DNA from: Flavobacterium buctense
Lineage (GTDB): Bacteria > Bacteroidota > Bacteroidia > Flavobacteriales > Flavobacteriaceae
Direction of reading: 5' to 3'
DNA length: 64,000 nt
Assembly (NCBI RefSeq): GCF_014486695.1
Contig: NZ_JACTAB010000001.1
Location: 1 to 64,000 of the forward strand
Part shown: in pieces, positions 45,732-54,885 of the stretch
Position numbering within the stretch: position 1 is the stretch's first letter
How the letters are laid out: each line of letters begins with the position of its first letter
Notes under the pieces: model-generated
Database searches by the model: none
The model's input: only the letters and a program-made list of their open reading frames with translations
What the model was told of the DNA's origin: nothing
Program-made: the position numbers and the translations under genes

Positions 45732-47225
45732 TTAATAATGAAAATGTTTGCTTTCTTCTATGAAAGGATTTCTTTTTGGTACCAATGGTGCTTTTGTTAA
45801 GGCATTGAATACCACAAAAATGAACAACCCAAGGAAAAATAATATGGCTGATATTTCAGGGATTCCAATGAACCATCTGTCACCTACCGTTGCCGGCATA
45901 ATCATGTTGAAGAAATCAACATAGTGTCCGAATAAGATAATAATACCTGCCATCACAATAATCCAAGAAATACGTTTGAAATCAGTGTTGATTAATAACA
46001 ATATTGGGAATACAAAATTCATGGCTACCGCTCCGAAGAATGGCAAGTTGAAATCTTCAATTCTTGTTTTGAAATAGGTTACCTCTTCCGGTATGTTTGA
46101 ATACCAAATCAACATGAATTGAGAGAACCATAAGTAGGTCCAGAATACACTAATACCAAACATAAATTTTGATAAATCGTGGATGTGGCTTGAATTTACA
46201 TTCTCTAAATATCCTTTAGATTTTAAGTATAAAGTCACCATAGAAATGGTGGTAATTCCACTTACAAAGAAACTGGCAAATACATACCATCCGAATAAAG
46301 TACTGAACCAGTGAGGGTCAACTGACATGATCCAATCCCATGACATGATAGATTCAGTTACGATAAAGAATACTAAGAATGCCGCTGACATTTTGAAATT
46401 CTTTTTGTAGAAAGAGTTGTCTGTAGCTTCATCTTGTGCCAAACAGTTCTTTCTTGATAAATGTCTGTATAAATTCCATCCTGCAATGAAGATAGCAGCT
46501 CTAACAATCCAGAATGGGAAGTTTAAATAACCCGATTTACCAGCGATTAACGCATCATAATTTTCATGTCCAACTTCAGTCACACCATCATTCATCCAAA
46601 CAAATAAGTGATTGAAATGGAAACCAAACAATAGTAATAAAATAAAGAAGATGATAGAACCCGGTAATAAATAAGCCGTGATTCCTTGCATTACTCTGAA
46701 TAAAACCGGAGACCATCCTGCTTGTGCTACTTGTTGGATAGCATAGAAAGCTAAAGCACCCAAAGCAATCAACATAAAGAAAAGACAAGCTACATATAAG
46801 GCTGCCCAAGGTTTATTTTGTAATTGGTGTAACACGTGTTCAGCATGTCCTTTATGGTCATCATGTCCGGCACTTGCTTTAGCATCATGTCCTGCTGGTT
46901 CAGCATGTGCTGCCGGAGTAGTTGGTTCAGCGTGCGCCACAGTTGTAGTGGTGTCGTGTGCTACAGAATCAACTGCTGTCTCGCTTGATGTAGCAGTTGC
47001 TACAGGTTCAGCATGCGCTTCGTGTGTTGCAGTTTCTGCTTTTGCTTCATGCGATGGAGCGGCTTCGTGACCACCACCGTGATGCTCAGCTTCTTCCGCT
47101 TTTAACATAGCCTCAACCTCCTGAATATCTTTTGGTGCAGTTAAAAAACCATAACCAATCCCAAGGATACCCACGATCATTAGGACAAAAGAAAAGGTTT
47201 TTAATTTACTTGAAAATGTATACAT
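45732..47225 (-). CDS. actF: Alternative complex III subunit ActF
   Basis: A 497-residue polytopic membrane protein of the ActF/ActC family (10 predicted helices). After the first helix, residues of about 43-130 form a His/Ala/Glu/Pro-rich linker (many HAEP and GHD units) not typical of the core fold. ActF is an integral-membrane subunit that packs with ActC in the quinol:cytochrome c oxidoreductase; a role in proton movement has been proposed. It lies 19 bp before ctaC and 27 bp after actE. Confidence 0.9.
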   Translation of the reverse strand: MYTFSSKLKTFSFVLMIVGILGIGYGFLTAPKDIQEVEAMLKAEEAEHHGGGHEAAPSHEAKAETATHEAHAEPVATATSSETAVDSVAHDTTTTVAHAEPTTPAAHAEPAGHDAKASAGHDDHKGHAEHVLHQLQNKPWAALYVACLFFMLIALGALAFYAIQQVAQAGWSPVLFRVMQGITAYLLPGSIIFFILLLLFGFHFNHLFVWMNDGVTEVGHENYDALIAGKSGYLNFPFWIVRAAIFIAGWNLYRHLSRKNCLAQDEATDNSFYKKNFKMSAAFLVFFIVTESIMSWDWIMSVDPHWFSTLFGWYVFASFFVSGITTISMVTLYLKSKGYLENVNSSHIHDLSKFMFGISVFWTYLWFSQFMLIWYSNIPEEVTYFKTRIEDFNLPFFGAVAMNFVFPILLLINTDFKRISWIIVMAGIIILFGHYVDFFNMIMPATVGDRWFIGIPEISAILFFLGLFIFVVFNALTKAPLVPKRNPFIEESKHFHY

Positions 47226-47252
47226 ATCTATAACAATCTGTTTGTTCTACAA

Positions 47253-47816
47253 TTATAATTTGCTTTTAAGTTGCATTACATAAGCGGCAACCAACCAACG
47301 CTCTTCCTGACTTAACTGATTGGCGTGAGAACCCATAGAATTCAAACCATACGTTACTACATGGAAAATACTACCCTCATTGATAACTCTATCGGCATAA
47401 CTTGGAACACCTAAGAATTTTTCTTGGGTAACCAATTTTCCTTTTCCGTTACCTTCACTACCATGACAGATAGCGCAGTAAATACCGTAAAGTTCTTCTG
47501 CCTTTTTCATGTCTACTTGAGTTGAATCAAGAGGTGATTTAGGGTTTATAACTTTAATGGCAGCTAAAGCTTCAGGTGTATTTGGATATTCATAAGGAAC
47601 AAAACCTCTTTTTATTGAACCTTCAGCAGGCACTTGACCTTCTTTGCCTTTTTCACCGGTTGGAGAATTGAAAGCGTCTGACTCAGCATAGGTTTCATAA
47701 GCCACAGATTCGTACATATTTGGCATATACTGATAGTTTGGTTTCAAATCATCTTTACAAGAAGATAAAGAAACAATGCTACCGAATACAAATGCTATTT
47801 TAAGTAAACTTTTCAT
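47253..47816 (-). CDS. actE: ActE, monoheme cytochrome c lipoprotein of alternative complex III
   Basis: A 187-residue lipoprotein (LSSC, C20) with one CAICH heme site at C114-H118 and a probable axial Met in GLNSMGSHANQL. It carries electrons from the multiheme ActA towards the oxidase. It is 8 bp downstream of actD. Confidence 0.92.
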   Translation of the reverse strand: MKSLLKIAFVFGSIVSLSSCKDDLKPNYQYMPNMYESVAYETYAESDAFNSPTGEKGKEGQVPAEGSIKRGFVPYEYPNTPEALAAIKVINPKSPLDSTQVDMKKAEELYGIYCAICHGSEGNGKGKLVTQEKFLGVPSYADRVINEGSIFHVVTYGLNSMGSHANQLSQEERWLVAAYVMQLKSKL

Positions 47817-47824
47817 ATCTATTA

Positions 47825-48352
47825 TTAATGCTTATCAATTACTTTTACTTCTACTGCTCCTGTTCCTTCGAAGAATTTTACCAATTCTGCTTCATTATCA
47901 TGAACAGCAACTTCCATTAAGAAGTGGTCATCAGTAGTTCTCACGTCAGGGTTTTCAGCTTCTTTAAATGGCCATAATTTACTTCTCATGTAAAAAGTGA
48001 TTACCATTAAGTGGGCTGCAAAAAATACGGTCATCTCAAACATTACAGGCACAAAAGCCGGCATGTTTTGGATATAACTAAAACTTGGTTTTCCACCAAT
48101 GTCTTGCGGCCAATCAGTAATCATGATGTAATTCATCATAACTGTTGCCACTGTTAAACCGATACATCCATAGATGAATGCACAAATGGCTAAACGAGTT
48201 GGTGCCAATCCCATAGCTTTATCTAAACCGTGAACAGGGAAAGGAGTGAAAACTTCCTCAATATGATGATGGGCTGCTCTGGTTTTGTGAACCGCATCCA
48301 TTAATACATCATCATCATTGTATATTGCGTGTATAACTTTATTACTACTCAT
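47825..48352 (-). CDS. actD: ActD, DUF3341 subunit of alternative complex III
   Basis: A 175-residue protein with two membrane helices (about 70-92 and 105-127) and the DUF3341 pattern (VIHAIYNDDDVLMDAVHKTR, FTPFPVHGLDKAMGL, GGKPSFSYIQNMPAFVPVMFE). No cofactor; it is a structural membrane subunit. It is 8 bp downstream of actC. Confidence 0.93.
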   Translation of the reverse strand: MSSNKVIHAIYNDDDVLMDAVHKTRAAHHHIEEVFTPFPVHGLDKAMGLAPTRLAICAFIYGCIGLTVATVMMNYIMITDWPQDIGGKPSFSYIQNMPAFVPVMFEMTVFFAAHLMVITFYMRSKLWPFKEAENPDVRTTDDHFLMEVAVHDNEAELVKFFEGTGAVEVKVIDKH

Positions 48353-48360
48353 AGCAAATA

Positions 48361-49770
48361 TTAATGTTTATCTGAATGATTATGACCTTCTGCTTCTCTT
48401 TGTCTCTTATAATTTTCTCCTGATGATTTCAAGATTGTTTTAACCTCTGCTTGAGCAATCACAGGGAATGTTCTCGCATATAAAAGGAATAATACAAAGA
48501 AGAAACCAATCGTACCGATGAAGATTCCGATATCAACAAAGGTTGGTTGGAACATCGTCCATGATGATGGAAGATAATCTCTGTGTAATGAGGTAACGAT
48601 AATTACAAAACGCTCAAACCACATACCAATATTAACCACAATCGAAATGATAAAAGAGAACATAATACTGGTTCTTAATTTCTTGAACCACATGAACTGT
48701 GGAGAGAAAACGTTACAAGTCATCATCGACCAGTAAGCCCACCAGTATGGACCGGTTGCTCTGTTCAAGAAAGCGTATTGTTCATACTCTACTCCTGAAT
48801 ACCAAGCTACGAATAACTCAGTGATATAGGCAACCCCAACGATAGAACCCGTAATCATAATTACAATGTTCATTAATTCGATGTGTTGAATGGTGATGTA
48901 AGCTTCTAATTTTGATACTTTTCTCATGATGATTAACAAAGTGTTTACCATCGCGAATCCTGAAAATACCGCTCCCGCAACGAAATACGGTGGGAAGATT
49001 GTCGTATGCCAACCCGGAATTACCGAAGTAGCAAAGTCAAAGGATACAATCGTGTGTACAGAAAGTACCAGTGGTGTTGCTAAACCGGCCAATACAAGAG
49101 AAACCTCTTCAAAACGTTGCCAGTCTTTAGCTCTTCCGCTCCATCCGAAAGATAGGATAGAATAAATTTTCTTAGTAAAAGGCGTTACAGCTCTGTCTCT
49201 CAACATCGCGAAATCCGGTAATAAACCTGTCCACCAGAATACCAATGACACAGAAAGATACGTTGAAATCGCAAATACGTCCCAAAGTAACGGCGAGTTA
49301 AAGTTAACCCATAATGAACCAAATTGGTTTGGAATCGGCACAACCCAATAAGCTAACCATGGACGACCCATGTGGATAATTGGGAATAAACCTGCTTGAA
49401 TTACCGAGAAGATGGTCATCGCCTCCGCAGAACGGTTAATCGCCATTCTCCATCTTTGACGGAATAATAATAGTACAGCAGAGATAAGTGTTCCGGCGTG
49501 ACCGATACCAACCCACCAAACGAAGTTAGTGATATCCCAAGCCCAACCTACAGTTTTATTTAAACCCCAGGTTCCAATTCCGGTAGAGATAGTATATACT
49601 ATACAACCAATTCCCCAAAGGAAAGCGGCTAATGCAATTGAAAATACTGTCCACCATTGTTTGTTGGCTCTACCTTCTACAGGCGCAGCGACATCTACTG
49701 TTACATCGTGATAAGATTTATCACCAATAACTAAAGGTTTTCTAATGGGTGCTTCGTAGTGAGACGACAT
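48361..49770 (-). CDS. actC: ActC, NrfD-like quinol-binding membrane subunit
   Basis: A 469-residue NrfD/PsrC-family protein with ten predicted membrane helices. WVGIGHAGTLISAVLLLFRQRWR and FNSPLLWDVFAISTYLSVS are family segments. It is the quinol-oxidising membrane subunit of alternative complex III. The C-terminal tail is His-rich (EGHNHSDKH). It lies 39 bp after actB. Confidence 0.95.
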   Translation of the reverse strand: MSSHYEAPIRKPLVIGDKSYHDVTVDVAAPVEGRANKQWWTVFSIALAAFLWGIGCIVYTISTGIGTWGLNKTVGWAWDITNFVWWVGIGHAGTLISAVLLLFRQRWRMAINRSAEAMTIFSVIQAGLFPIIHMGRPWLAYWVVPIPNQFGSLWVNFNSPLLWDVFAISTYLSVSLVFWWTGLLPDFAMLRDRAVTPFTKKIYSILSFGWSGRAKDWQRFEEVSLVLAGLATPLVLSVHTIVSFDFATSVIPGWHTTIFPPYFVAGAVFSGFAMVNTLLIIMRKVSKLEAYITIQHIELMNIVIMITGSIVGVAYITELFVAWYSGVEYEQYAFLNRATGPYWWAYWSMMTCNVFSPQFMWFKKLRTSIMFSFIISIVVNIGMWFERFVIIVTSLHRDYLPSSWTMFQPTFVDIGIFIGTIGFFFVLFLLYARTFPVIAQAEVKTILKSSGENYKRQREAEGHNHSDKH

Positions 49771-49809
49771 AATCCTTTATATTGTTTCTTAATTAATTAT
49801 TTTTTGATA

Positions 49810-52800
49810 CTAGGTATTTCTAACTTTAACGTGGTAGAAAACATTTGGTTTTGTTCCAACACTTTCTAACAAGTGGTACATTCTATTGTTTTCGGCTAAC
49901 TTGGCAACTTTACTTTCTTTGTTGTTAACATCTCCAAAAACCATTGCACCAGTTGTACAAGCAGAAGAACATGCAGTTTGGAATTCTTCCACACCTACTT
50001 CTCTGCCTTCGCGTTTTGCTGTTAGTATAGTCAATTGTGTTTTTTGAATACACATTGAACATTTTTCCATAACCCCACGAGAACGAACATTCACATCAGG
50101 ATTCACCACCATACGGCCTAAATCATCATTCATGTGAAAGTCAAATTCTTCGTTATTGCTATATAAGAACCAGTTGAAACGACGTACTTTATACGGACAG
50201 TTGTTAGCACAGTAACGAGTACCAACACATCTGTTATAAGCCATTTGGTTTTGACCTTGACGACCGTGAGAAGTTGCTGCCACAGGACAAACTGTTTCAC
50301 ATGGTGCGTGGTTACAGTGTTGACACATTACCGGTTGGAAAACTACTTGAGGATTATCTCCAGGATTCTCCATATCTCCAAATCCGCCTAATGATCCTTT
50401 TTCACCAAACAAACCATCGAATTCTTTTTTCTTCTTGTTGTCTCCTGCAAAAGTTTCTTCAGAAGAATAATATCTGTCAATACGCAACCAGTGCATATCA
50501 CGGCTTCTTCTAACTTCTGATTTACCCACTACAGGAACATTGTTTTCAGCATGACAAGCAATAACACAAGCACCACATCCGGTACAGGCATTCAAGTCGA
50601 TTGACAAGTTAAAATGATGTCCAACCGAACGATCAAATGATTCCCATAAATCCACTGAAGTTGCTTTTACTTCTTTATGATCCAATGAAACCATCGGTGA
50701 AGGATTCCATACTTCAGGCTCATCAAATTTGGCAGTGAAAACAGTTAAAGTAGTTTCTTTGATAATATCACCTCTACCCATCAAAGTTTTTTGAGACTGA
50801 ACACAAGCAAACTCATGCTCACCATCGGCTTTAGTTAAAGTAGCTGATTGAACGTTATCAAAGTTATTATATAAAGCGTAAGCGTTAACACCTACTTGCA
50901 TTTCTTCTTTTAAAGCGGCTTTTTTACCGTATCCTAAAGCCAAACCGATTGTTCCAACGGCTTGACCCGGTTGAACAATTACCGGAGCAGTGATAGAAGT
51001 ATCACCAACTTTTACAGTAGCATAACTTCCGTTAAGACCACCATTGGCAACGATTTCATTCGTTAATCCTTTTTTATCAGCATCTGCTTTTGAAACTGTA
51101 ATATAGTTATCCCAAGATACTCTTGTAATTGGATCCGGGAACTCTTGTAACCAAGGGTTGTTGGCTTGTTGACCATCTCCTAAACCTGTTTTAGTATACA
51201 ATACCAATTCAAATCCGTTAGCTGGTTTTGATTGTGCCAAAGCATTCGCAGCAGCTGAATAATCTGCCGAACCACCGGCAGCAGCTGAAGCTACGCCTAC
51301 AGACACACCATCATGAACAGCTTTGTTCCAAGTCAATCCGTTTAAGTACGCAGCAGAATTTGCTTTGATATAATCGTAATAAGCAGTACCATTTCCATTC
51401 CATGACAACAATCCTTCTTGGAATTGTTTTGAACTAAATAACGGACGAATGGTTGGTTGTACCAAAGAATAGGTTCCTTTAGTCAACATCAAGTCATTCC
51501 AAGACTCCAAATAGTGAGGAGCAGGAACAGCTATATTGGTAAGTGAAGCGGTTTCGTCTTCTTTTAAAGAGAACGCTACAGATAATTTTACTTTTTTCAA
51601 TCCTTCTGCAAACGCTTTTCCGTTAGCTAAAGTGTAAACCGGATTGACGCCACTCATAATTAAAGTATGAACGTTTCCTGCAGCCATATCGGCTAATAGT
51701 TGAGTTACTTTTGCATCAGAACCTTTTCTAATTTGACGCGTTCCAACGGTTGAGAAAGCTTCGCTAGATAAAGCTTGGTTAATGGCTAAAACCAATAACT
51801 GAGCATTTTTATCTTGAATACCCGAAACCAAAAGTCCTTTAGAACCGGCAGCTTTCAATTGTTGGGCTGCTTTGGTTACCGCATCTTCGTTGGCTACTTT
51901 ACCAACAGAAACTGAGGAACCCGTAACAATATTGTATATTTTAACTAAAGCTAATTTTTGATTAGCGACAGTCATCGGCACACGTTGATCAGCAGCAGCG
52001 CCAGACAAAGTCATATTGGCTTCAAACTGAAAGTGTTTAGACATTTTACCTTTTTGAGGAATTCTTCCTTGAGCATAACCGCTATCAAAACCACCTCCTT
52101 GCCAATCTCCTAGGAAATCTGCACCGATAGAAACGACAGTATTTGCTTTAGAAAAATCATAATCTACTAAAGCTCTTTCACCGTAAACTGCTTCGAAGGC
52201 ATCTAAAGCGGCAGATTCAGAAACTGAATCGTAAACTACGTGCTTAGCGGTTGGGTTTTGAGCAATAAATTCAGCGATTAATTTTTCAGTAGATGGACTT
52301 GCCAAAGTGTTGGTTAACAAAACAACTTGTCCTCCTTTTGCTTTAGCTTCAGCCAAACTTGCTTTGATTTTCAAGTCGGCTTCTACCCATGTAGCATCCT
52401 TTTGAGCAATCTTAGTAACTTTAAGGCGCATGTTATCATACAAAGACAACACAGAAGCATGTACTCTCGCGTTGGCTGTAAACTTAGCACCGGCTATAGC
52501 ATTATTTTCAATTTTGATTGGACGACCTTCACGTGTTTTCACCAATAAATTAGCAAAATCAAAACCGTCAAACATAGAGGTTGCAAAATAATCGGCAACA
52601 CCCGGGATGATTTGTTCCGGTTGTAAAACGTAAGGAATAGATTTGTGTACAGGTCCTTCACAAGCAGCCAATGTAGCAGCTGCAGTACTGAATCCAACGT
52701 ATTTCAAGAAATCACGACGAGTTGTTGAAGAAGAAGATAATGAATCTTTATCGGATAAAAATTCGTCTGTTGGAATAGCTTCCACAAATTCATTATTTCT

Positions 52801-52872
52801 AAGCGTCTCAACAATAGAACTATTTTCGTTTAGTTCCTCAACACTTTTCCAGTATTTTTTGTTCGATGACAT
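49810..52872 (-). CDS. actB: ActB, iron-sulfur/molybdopterin-oxidoreductase-like subunit
   Basis: A 1020-residue fusion. Twin-arginine motif TRRDFLKYVG (R52-R53) leads to LAAC (C71), a Tat lipoprotein-like signal. The first ~700 residues resemble a molybdopterin oxidoreductase, but this subunit of the complex is known to lack Mo. The C-terminal part has ferredoxin motifs CTGCGACVIAC, CQHCNHAPCETVC, CVGTRYCANNCPYK and CSMC for Fe-S clusters. It passes electrons from quinol to the ActA hemes. Confidence 0.95.
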   Translation of the reverse strand: MSSNKKYWKSVEELNENSSIVETLRNNEFVEAIPTDEFLSDKDSLSSSSTTRRDFLKYVGFSTAAATLAACEGPVHKSIPYVLQPEQIIPGVADYFATSMFDGFDFANLLVKTREGRPIKIENNAIAGAKFTANARVHASVLSLYDNMRLKVTKIAQKDATWVEADLKIKASLAEAKAKGGQVVLLTNTLASPSTEKLIAEFIAQNPTAKHVVYDSVSESAALDAFEAVYGERALVDYDFSKANTVVSIGADFLGDWQGGGFDSGYAQGRIPQKGKMSKHFQFEANMTLSGAAADQRVPMTVANQKLALVKIYNIVTGSSVSVGKVANEDAVTKAAQQLKAAGSKGLLVSGIQDKNAQLLVLAINQALSSEAFSTVGTRQIRKGSDAKVTQLLADMAAGNVHTLIMSGVNPVYTLANGKAFAEGLKKVKLSVAFSLKEDETASLTNIAVPAPHYLESWNDLMLTKGTYSLVQPTIRPLFSSKQFQEGLLSWNGNGTAYYDYIKANSAAYLNGLTWNKAVHDGVSVGVASAAAGGSADYSAAANALAQSKPANGFELVLYTKTGLGDGQQANNPWLQEFPDPITRVSWDNYITVSKADADKKGLTNEIVANGGLNGSYATVKVGDTSITAPVIVQPGQAVGTIGLALGYGKKAALKEEMQVGVNAYALYNNFDNVQSATLTKADGEHEFACVQSQKTLMGRGDIIKETTLTVFTAKFDEPEVWNPSPMVSLDHKEVKATSVDLWESFDRSVGHHFNLSIDLNACTGCGACVIACHAENNVPVVGKSEVRRSRDMHWLRIDRYYSSEETFAGDNKKKKEFDGLFGEKGSLGGFGDMENPGDNPQVVFQPVMCQHCNHAPCETVCPVAATSHGRQGQNQMAYNRCVGTRYCANNCPYKVRRFNWFLYSNNEEFDFHMNDDLGRMVVNPDVNVRSRGVMEKCSMCIQKTQLTILTAKREGREVGVEEFQTACSSACTTGAMVFGDVNNKESKVAKLAENNRMYHLLESVGTKPNVFYHVKVRNT

Positions 52873-52904
52873 CGTATATAAATATTAGCTTCTTAATAAA
52901 TTGA

Positions 52905-54239
52905 TTAATAGTGGCACTTTCCACATTCTAAACCTCCCATTTGCGCTGCAGTTAACTTGTCTACACCATATTTTTTAGAAAGTTCTTCGTGAATTTTGGT
53001 ATAATAACCATTGCCTTCCATCTTAACATCTGTCTCGCGGTGACACTTAATACACCAACCCATAGTTAATGGAGCAAACTGTTTTTGTATTTCATACTCT
53101 TGCACAGGACCGTGACATTTTTGACATTCAATACCAGCAACCGTTACGTGTTGTGAGTGATTGAAATAAGCAAAGTCAGGCAAGTTGTGAATACGAACCC
53201 ATTTAACCGGTTTGGTTTTTCCGGTGTATTTTTGGGTAGACTTATCCCAACCTACGGCATCATATAATTTTTGAATTTCTCCGTCATAGAATGCCTTTGT
53301 GTATTCAGCTGTAGCAGTTGTATCGGCTACTTCCGAAATGTTTTTATGACAATTCATACAAACATTCAACGAAGGAATACCGGCGTTTTTACTAACTCTG
53401 GCAGCAGAGTGACAATATTTACAATCGATACCGTTACTTCCGGCGTGAATTCTGTGAGAATAGTGTATTGGTTGAATTGGAGCGTAATCTTGATCAACAC
53501 CCACTTGCATCATCCATCCATAAACGAAATAACCACTTGACAACAATAAGAAGATTGAAGCAACCAATACTAGGAATTGATTTTTAGCAAAGGCTTTCCA
53601 AATTGGTAAGGAACCCTCTTTAGCAGCTACTTCAATTCCGTTAGCTTTGGCAACTTTGGCTAATACATTGTTCACGAAGAACAACATCACTACCAACATC
53701 AACATCACTAAAGCTAATGCTCCCAAAATTACATTGTTTGACAACCCGCTGTCAGCACCACCTGTTCCCGGAACAGCCGCTGTAGCAGTAGGCGCTTCCG
53801 CTTTTTTCTCGTCAGTGTATGCTATGATATTATCAATATCAGCTGTTGACAAGTTAGGAAATGCAGTCATGACAGACTTGTTGTACTCTTCAAAAATCTT
53901 GATTGCTTTAGCATCGCCCGACTTAATCACAGCAGAACTGTTGTTAATCCATTTGTAAAGCCAAGGCTTGTCATACTTTGCAGAAACCCCTCTTAATGCC
54001 GGACCGGTCATCTTTTTATCAAGAGCGTGACATGCCGCACAATTGGCGTTAAACAAAGCTTTTCCGGCTACTGGATCACCTCCCATAGCTGCCGCTGGAG
54101 CATCAGCTGCAGGAGTTGCTGCTGCGTCCGTTGCCGGCGGTGTTGCTTGTGAAAATGAAGTGAAGGAGAACGCTAGCATCAAAGCTAGACTGAAGACTAT
54201 TTTCCTTGAAATCGAATTATGGTTACCCATTTTTTTCAT
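52905..54239 (-). CDS. actA: ActA, multiheme cytochrome c of alternative complex III with fused monoheme domain
   Basis: A 444-residue protein with six CxxCH sites: CAACH at C67 in an N-terminal class I cytochrome domain, then CKYCH, CMNCH, CQKCH, CIKCH and CGKCH, the last followed only by Tyr at the C-terminus. A signal peptide (1-31), one or two membrane helices (about 167-192 and 220-242) and Ala/Pro linkers separate the domains. It is first in the operon, preceded by a consensus promoter. The ATG at 54239 is used; one at 54230 is possible. Confidence 0.93.
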   Translation of the reverse strand: MKKMGNHNSISRKIVFSLALMLAFSFTSFSQATPPATDAAATPAADAPAAAMGGDPVAGKALFNANCAACHALDKKMTGPALRGVSAKYDKPWLYKWINNSSAVIKSGDAKAIKIFEEYNKSVMTAFPNLSTADIDNIIAYTDEKKAEAPTATAAVPGTGGADSGLSNNVILGALALVMLMLVVMLFFVNNVLAKVAKANGIEVAAKEGSLPIWKAFAKNQFLVLVASIFLLLSSGYFVYGWMMQVGVDQDYAPIQPIHYSHRIHAGSNGIDCKYCHSAARVSKNAGIPSLNVCMNCHKNISEVADTTATAEYTKAFYDGEIQKLYDAVGWDKSTQKYTGKTKPVKWVRIHNLPDFAYFNHSQHVTVAGIECQKCHGPVQEYEIQKQFAPLTMGWCIKCHRETDVKMEGNGYYTKIHEELSKKYGVDKLTAAQMGGLECGKCHY

Positions 54240-54267
54240 ATAATATAATGATTATCGACTAATGTTG

Positions 54268-54309
54268 GCATGGTTTTTTCTGAACCTATTTTCAGTTAAA
54301 ATTCCATGC
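54268..54309 (-). promoter_or_regulatory. Hairpin in the actA leader
   Basis: In the ~80-nt untranslated leader GCATGG/CCATGC (54268-54273 with 54304-54309) encloses CTGAA/TTCAG (54280-54284 with 54291-54295). No T run follows. It may affect mRNA stability or translation. Confidence 0.4.
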
Positions 54310-54326
54310 TTTATTAAAAACTTGCA

Positions 54327-54355
54327 CAAAAATACGACTTATGAACTATTCTCAA
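54327..54355 (-). promoter_or_regulatory. Promoter of the act-cta operon
   Basis: TTG at 54355-54353, an 18-bp spacer, then TATTTTTG at 54334-54327. Confidence 0.75.
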
Positions 54356-54412
54356 AACCTTAAATATATCATAAATACCAATTTATATTAATTCTAAATA
54401 ACAAATACTGTT

Positions 54413-54440
54413 TTGTTTAATTTTTTAAGTTTTACATTTG
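54413..54440 (+). promoter_or_regulatory. Promoter of the SPOR-protein gene
   Basis: TTG at 54413-54415, a 17-bp spacer, then TACATTTG at 54433-54440. It sets the start of the gene at the ATG at 54459, since an in-frame TTG at 54438 lies inside the -7 box. Confidence 0.75.
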
Positions 54441-54458
54441 TATAAAAATCAAATCATT

Positions 54459-54848
54459 ATGAAAGATTTCCATAAAATAAAGCTCATTTTAAGCGCTTCT
54501 TTTCTTTTCTTTTTGACACAAAAAAGCTTTGGTCAAGAAGCAAAAGTAGCTGTAAGTCAAGACCCAAAGTTTGAACAATTGCTAAACGAAAAAAGAAAAA
54601 TAAACAGTTCGATCACCATTAACGACCGTTATAAAATTCAGATATTCAATGGAGATAGCGAAAACTCTAAAAAAGCTTTGATGGATTTTAAAAAGGAAAA
54701 CAAAAATCTTGACGCTACTATCGTTTTCAGTACTCCGGCTTACAAAGTTTGGGTAGGCAATTTTAAAACCCGAATTGAAGCGGAAAAAAACTTAGAATTG
54801 ATCAAAAAGAAATTCCCTAATGCCTTTTTAATTAAACCGAATAAATAA
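54459..54848 (+). CDS. Secreted SPOR-domain protein
   Basis: A 129-residue protein with a signal peptide (MKDFHKIKLILSASFLFFLTQKSFG) and a C-terminal SPOR domain (about 53-125: YKIQIFNGD, AYKVWVGNFKTRIEAEKNL). SPOR domains bind denuded peptidoglycan glycans, often at division sites. It is monocistronic and convergent with infB through a shared terminator. Confidence 0.9.
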   Translation: MKDFHKIKLILSASFLFFLTQKSFGQEAKVAVSQDPKFEQLLNEKRKINSSITINDRYKIQIFNGDSENSKKALMDFKKENKNLDATIVFSTPAYKVWVGNFKTRIEAEKNLELIKKKFPNAFLIKPNK

Positions 54849-54878
54849 AAAAAGCCCCGAATTTATCGGGGCTTTTTT
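54848..54878. terminator. Bidirectional terminator between the SPOR gene and infB
   Basis: Perfect stem AAAAAAGCCCCGA (54848-54860) with TCGGGGCTTTTTT (54866-54878), a 5-nt loop, and a T run on both strands. Confidence 0.93.
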
Positions 54879-54885
54879 CTTGTGT

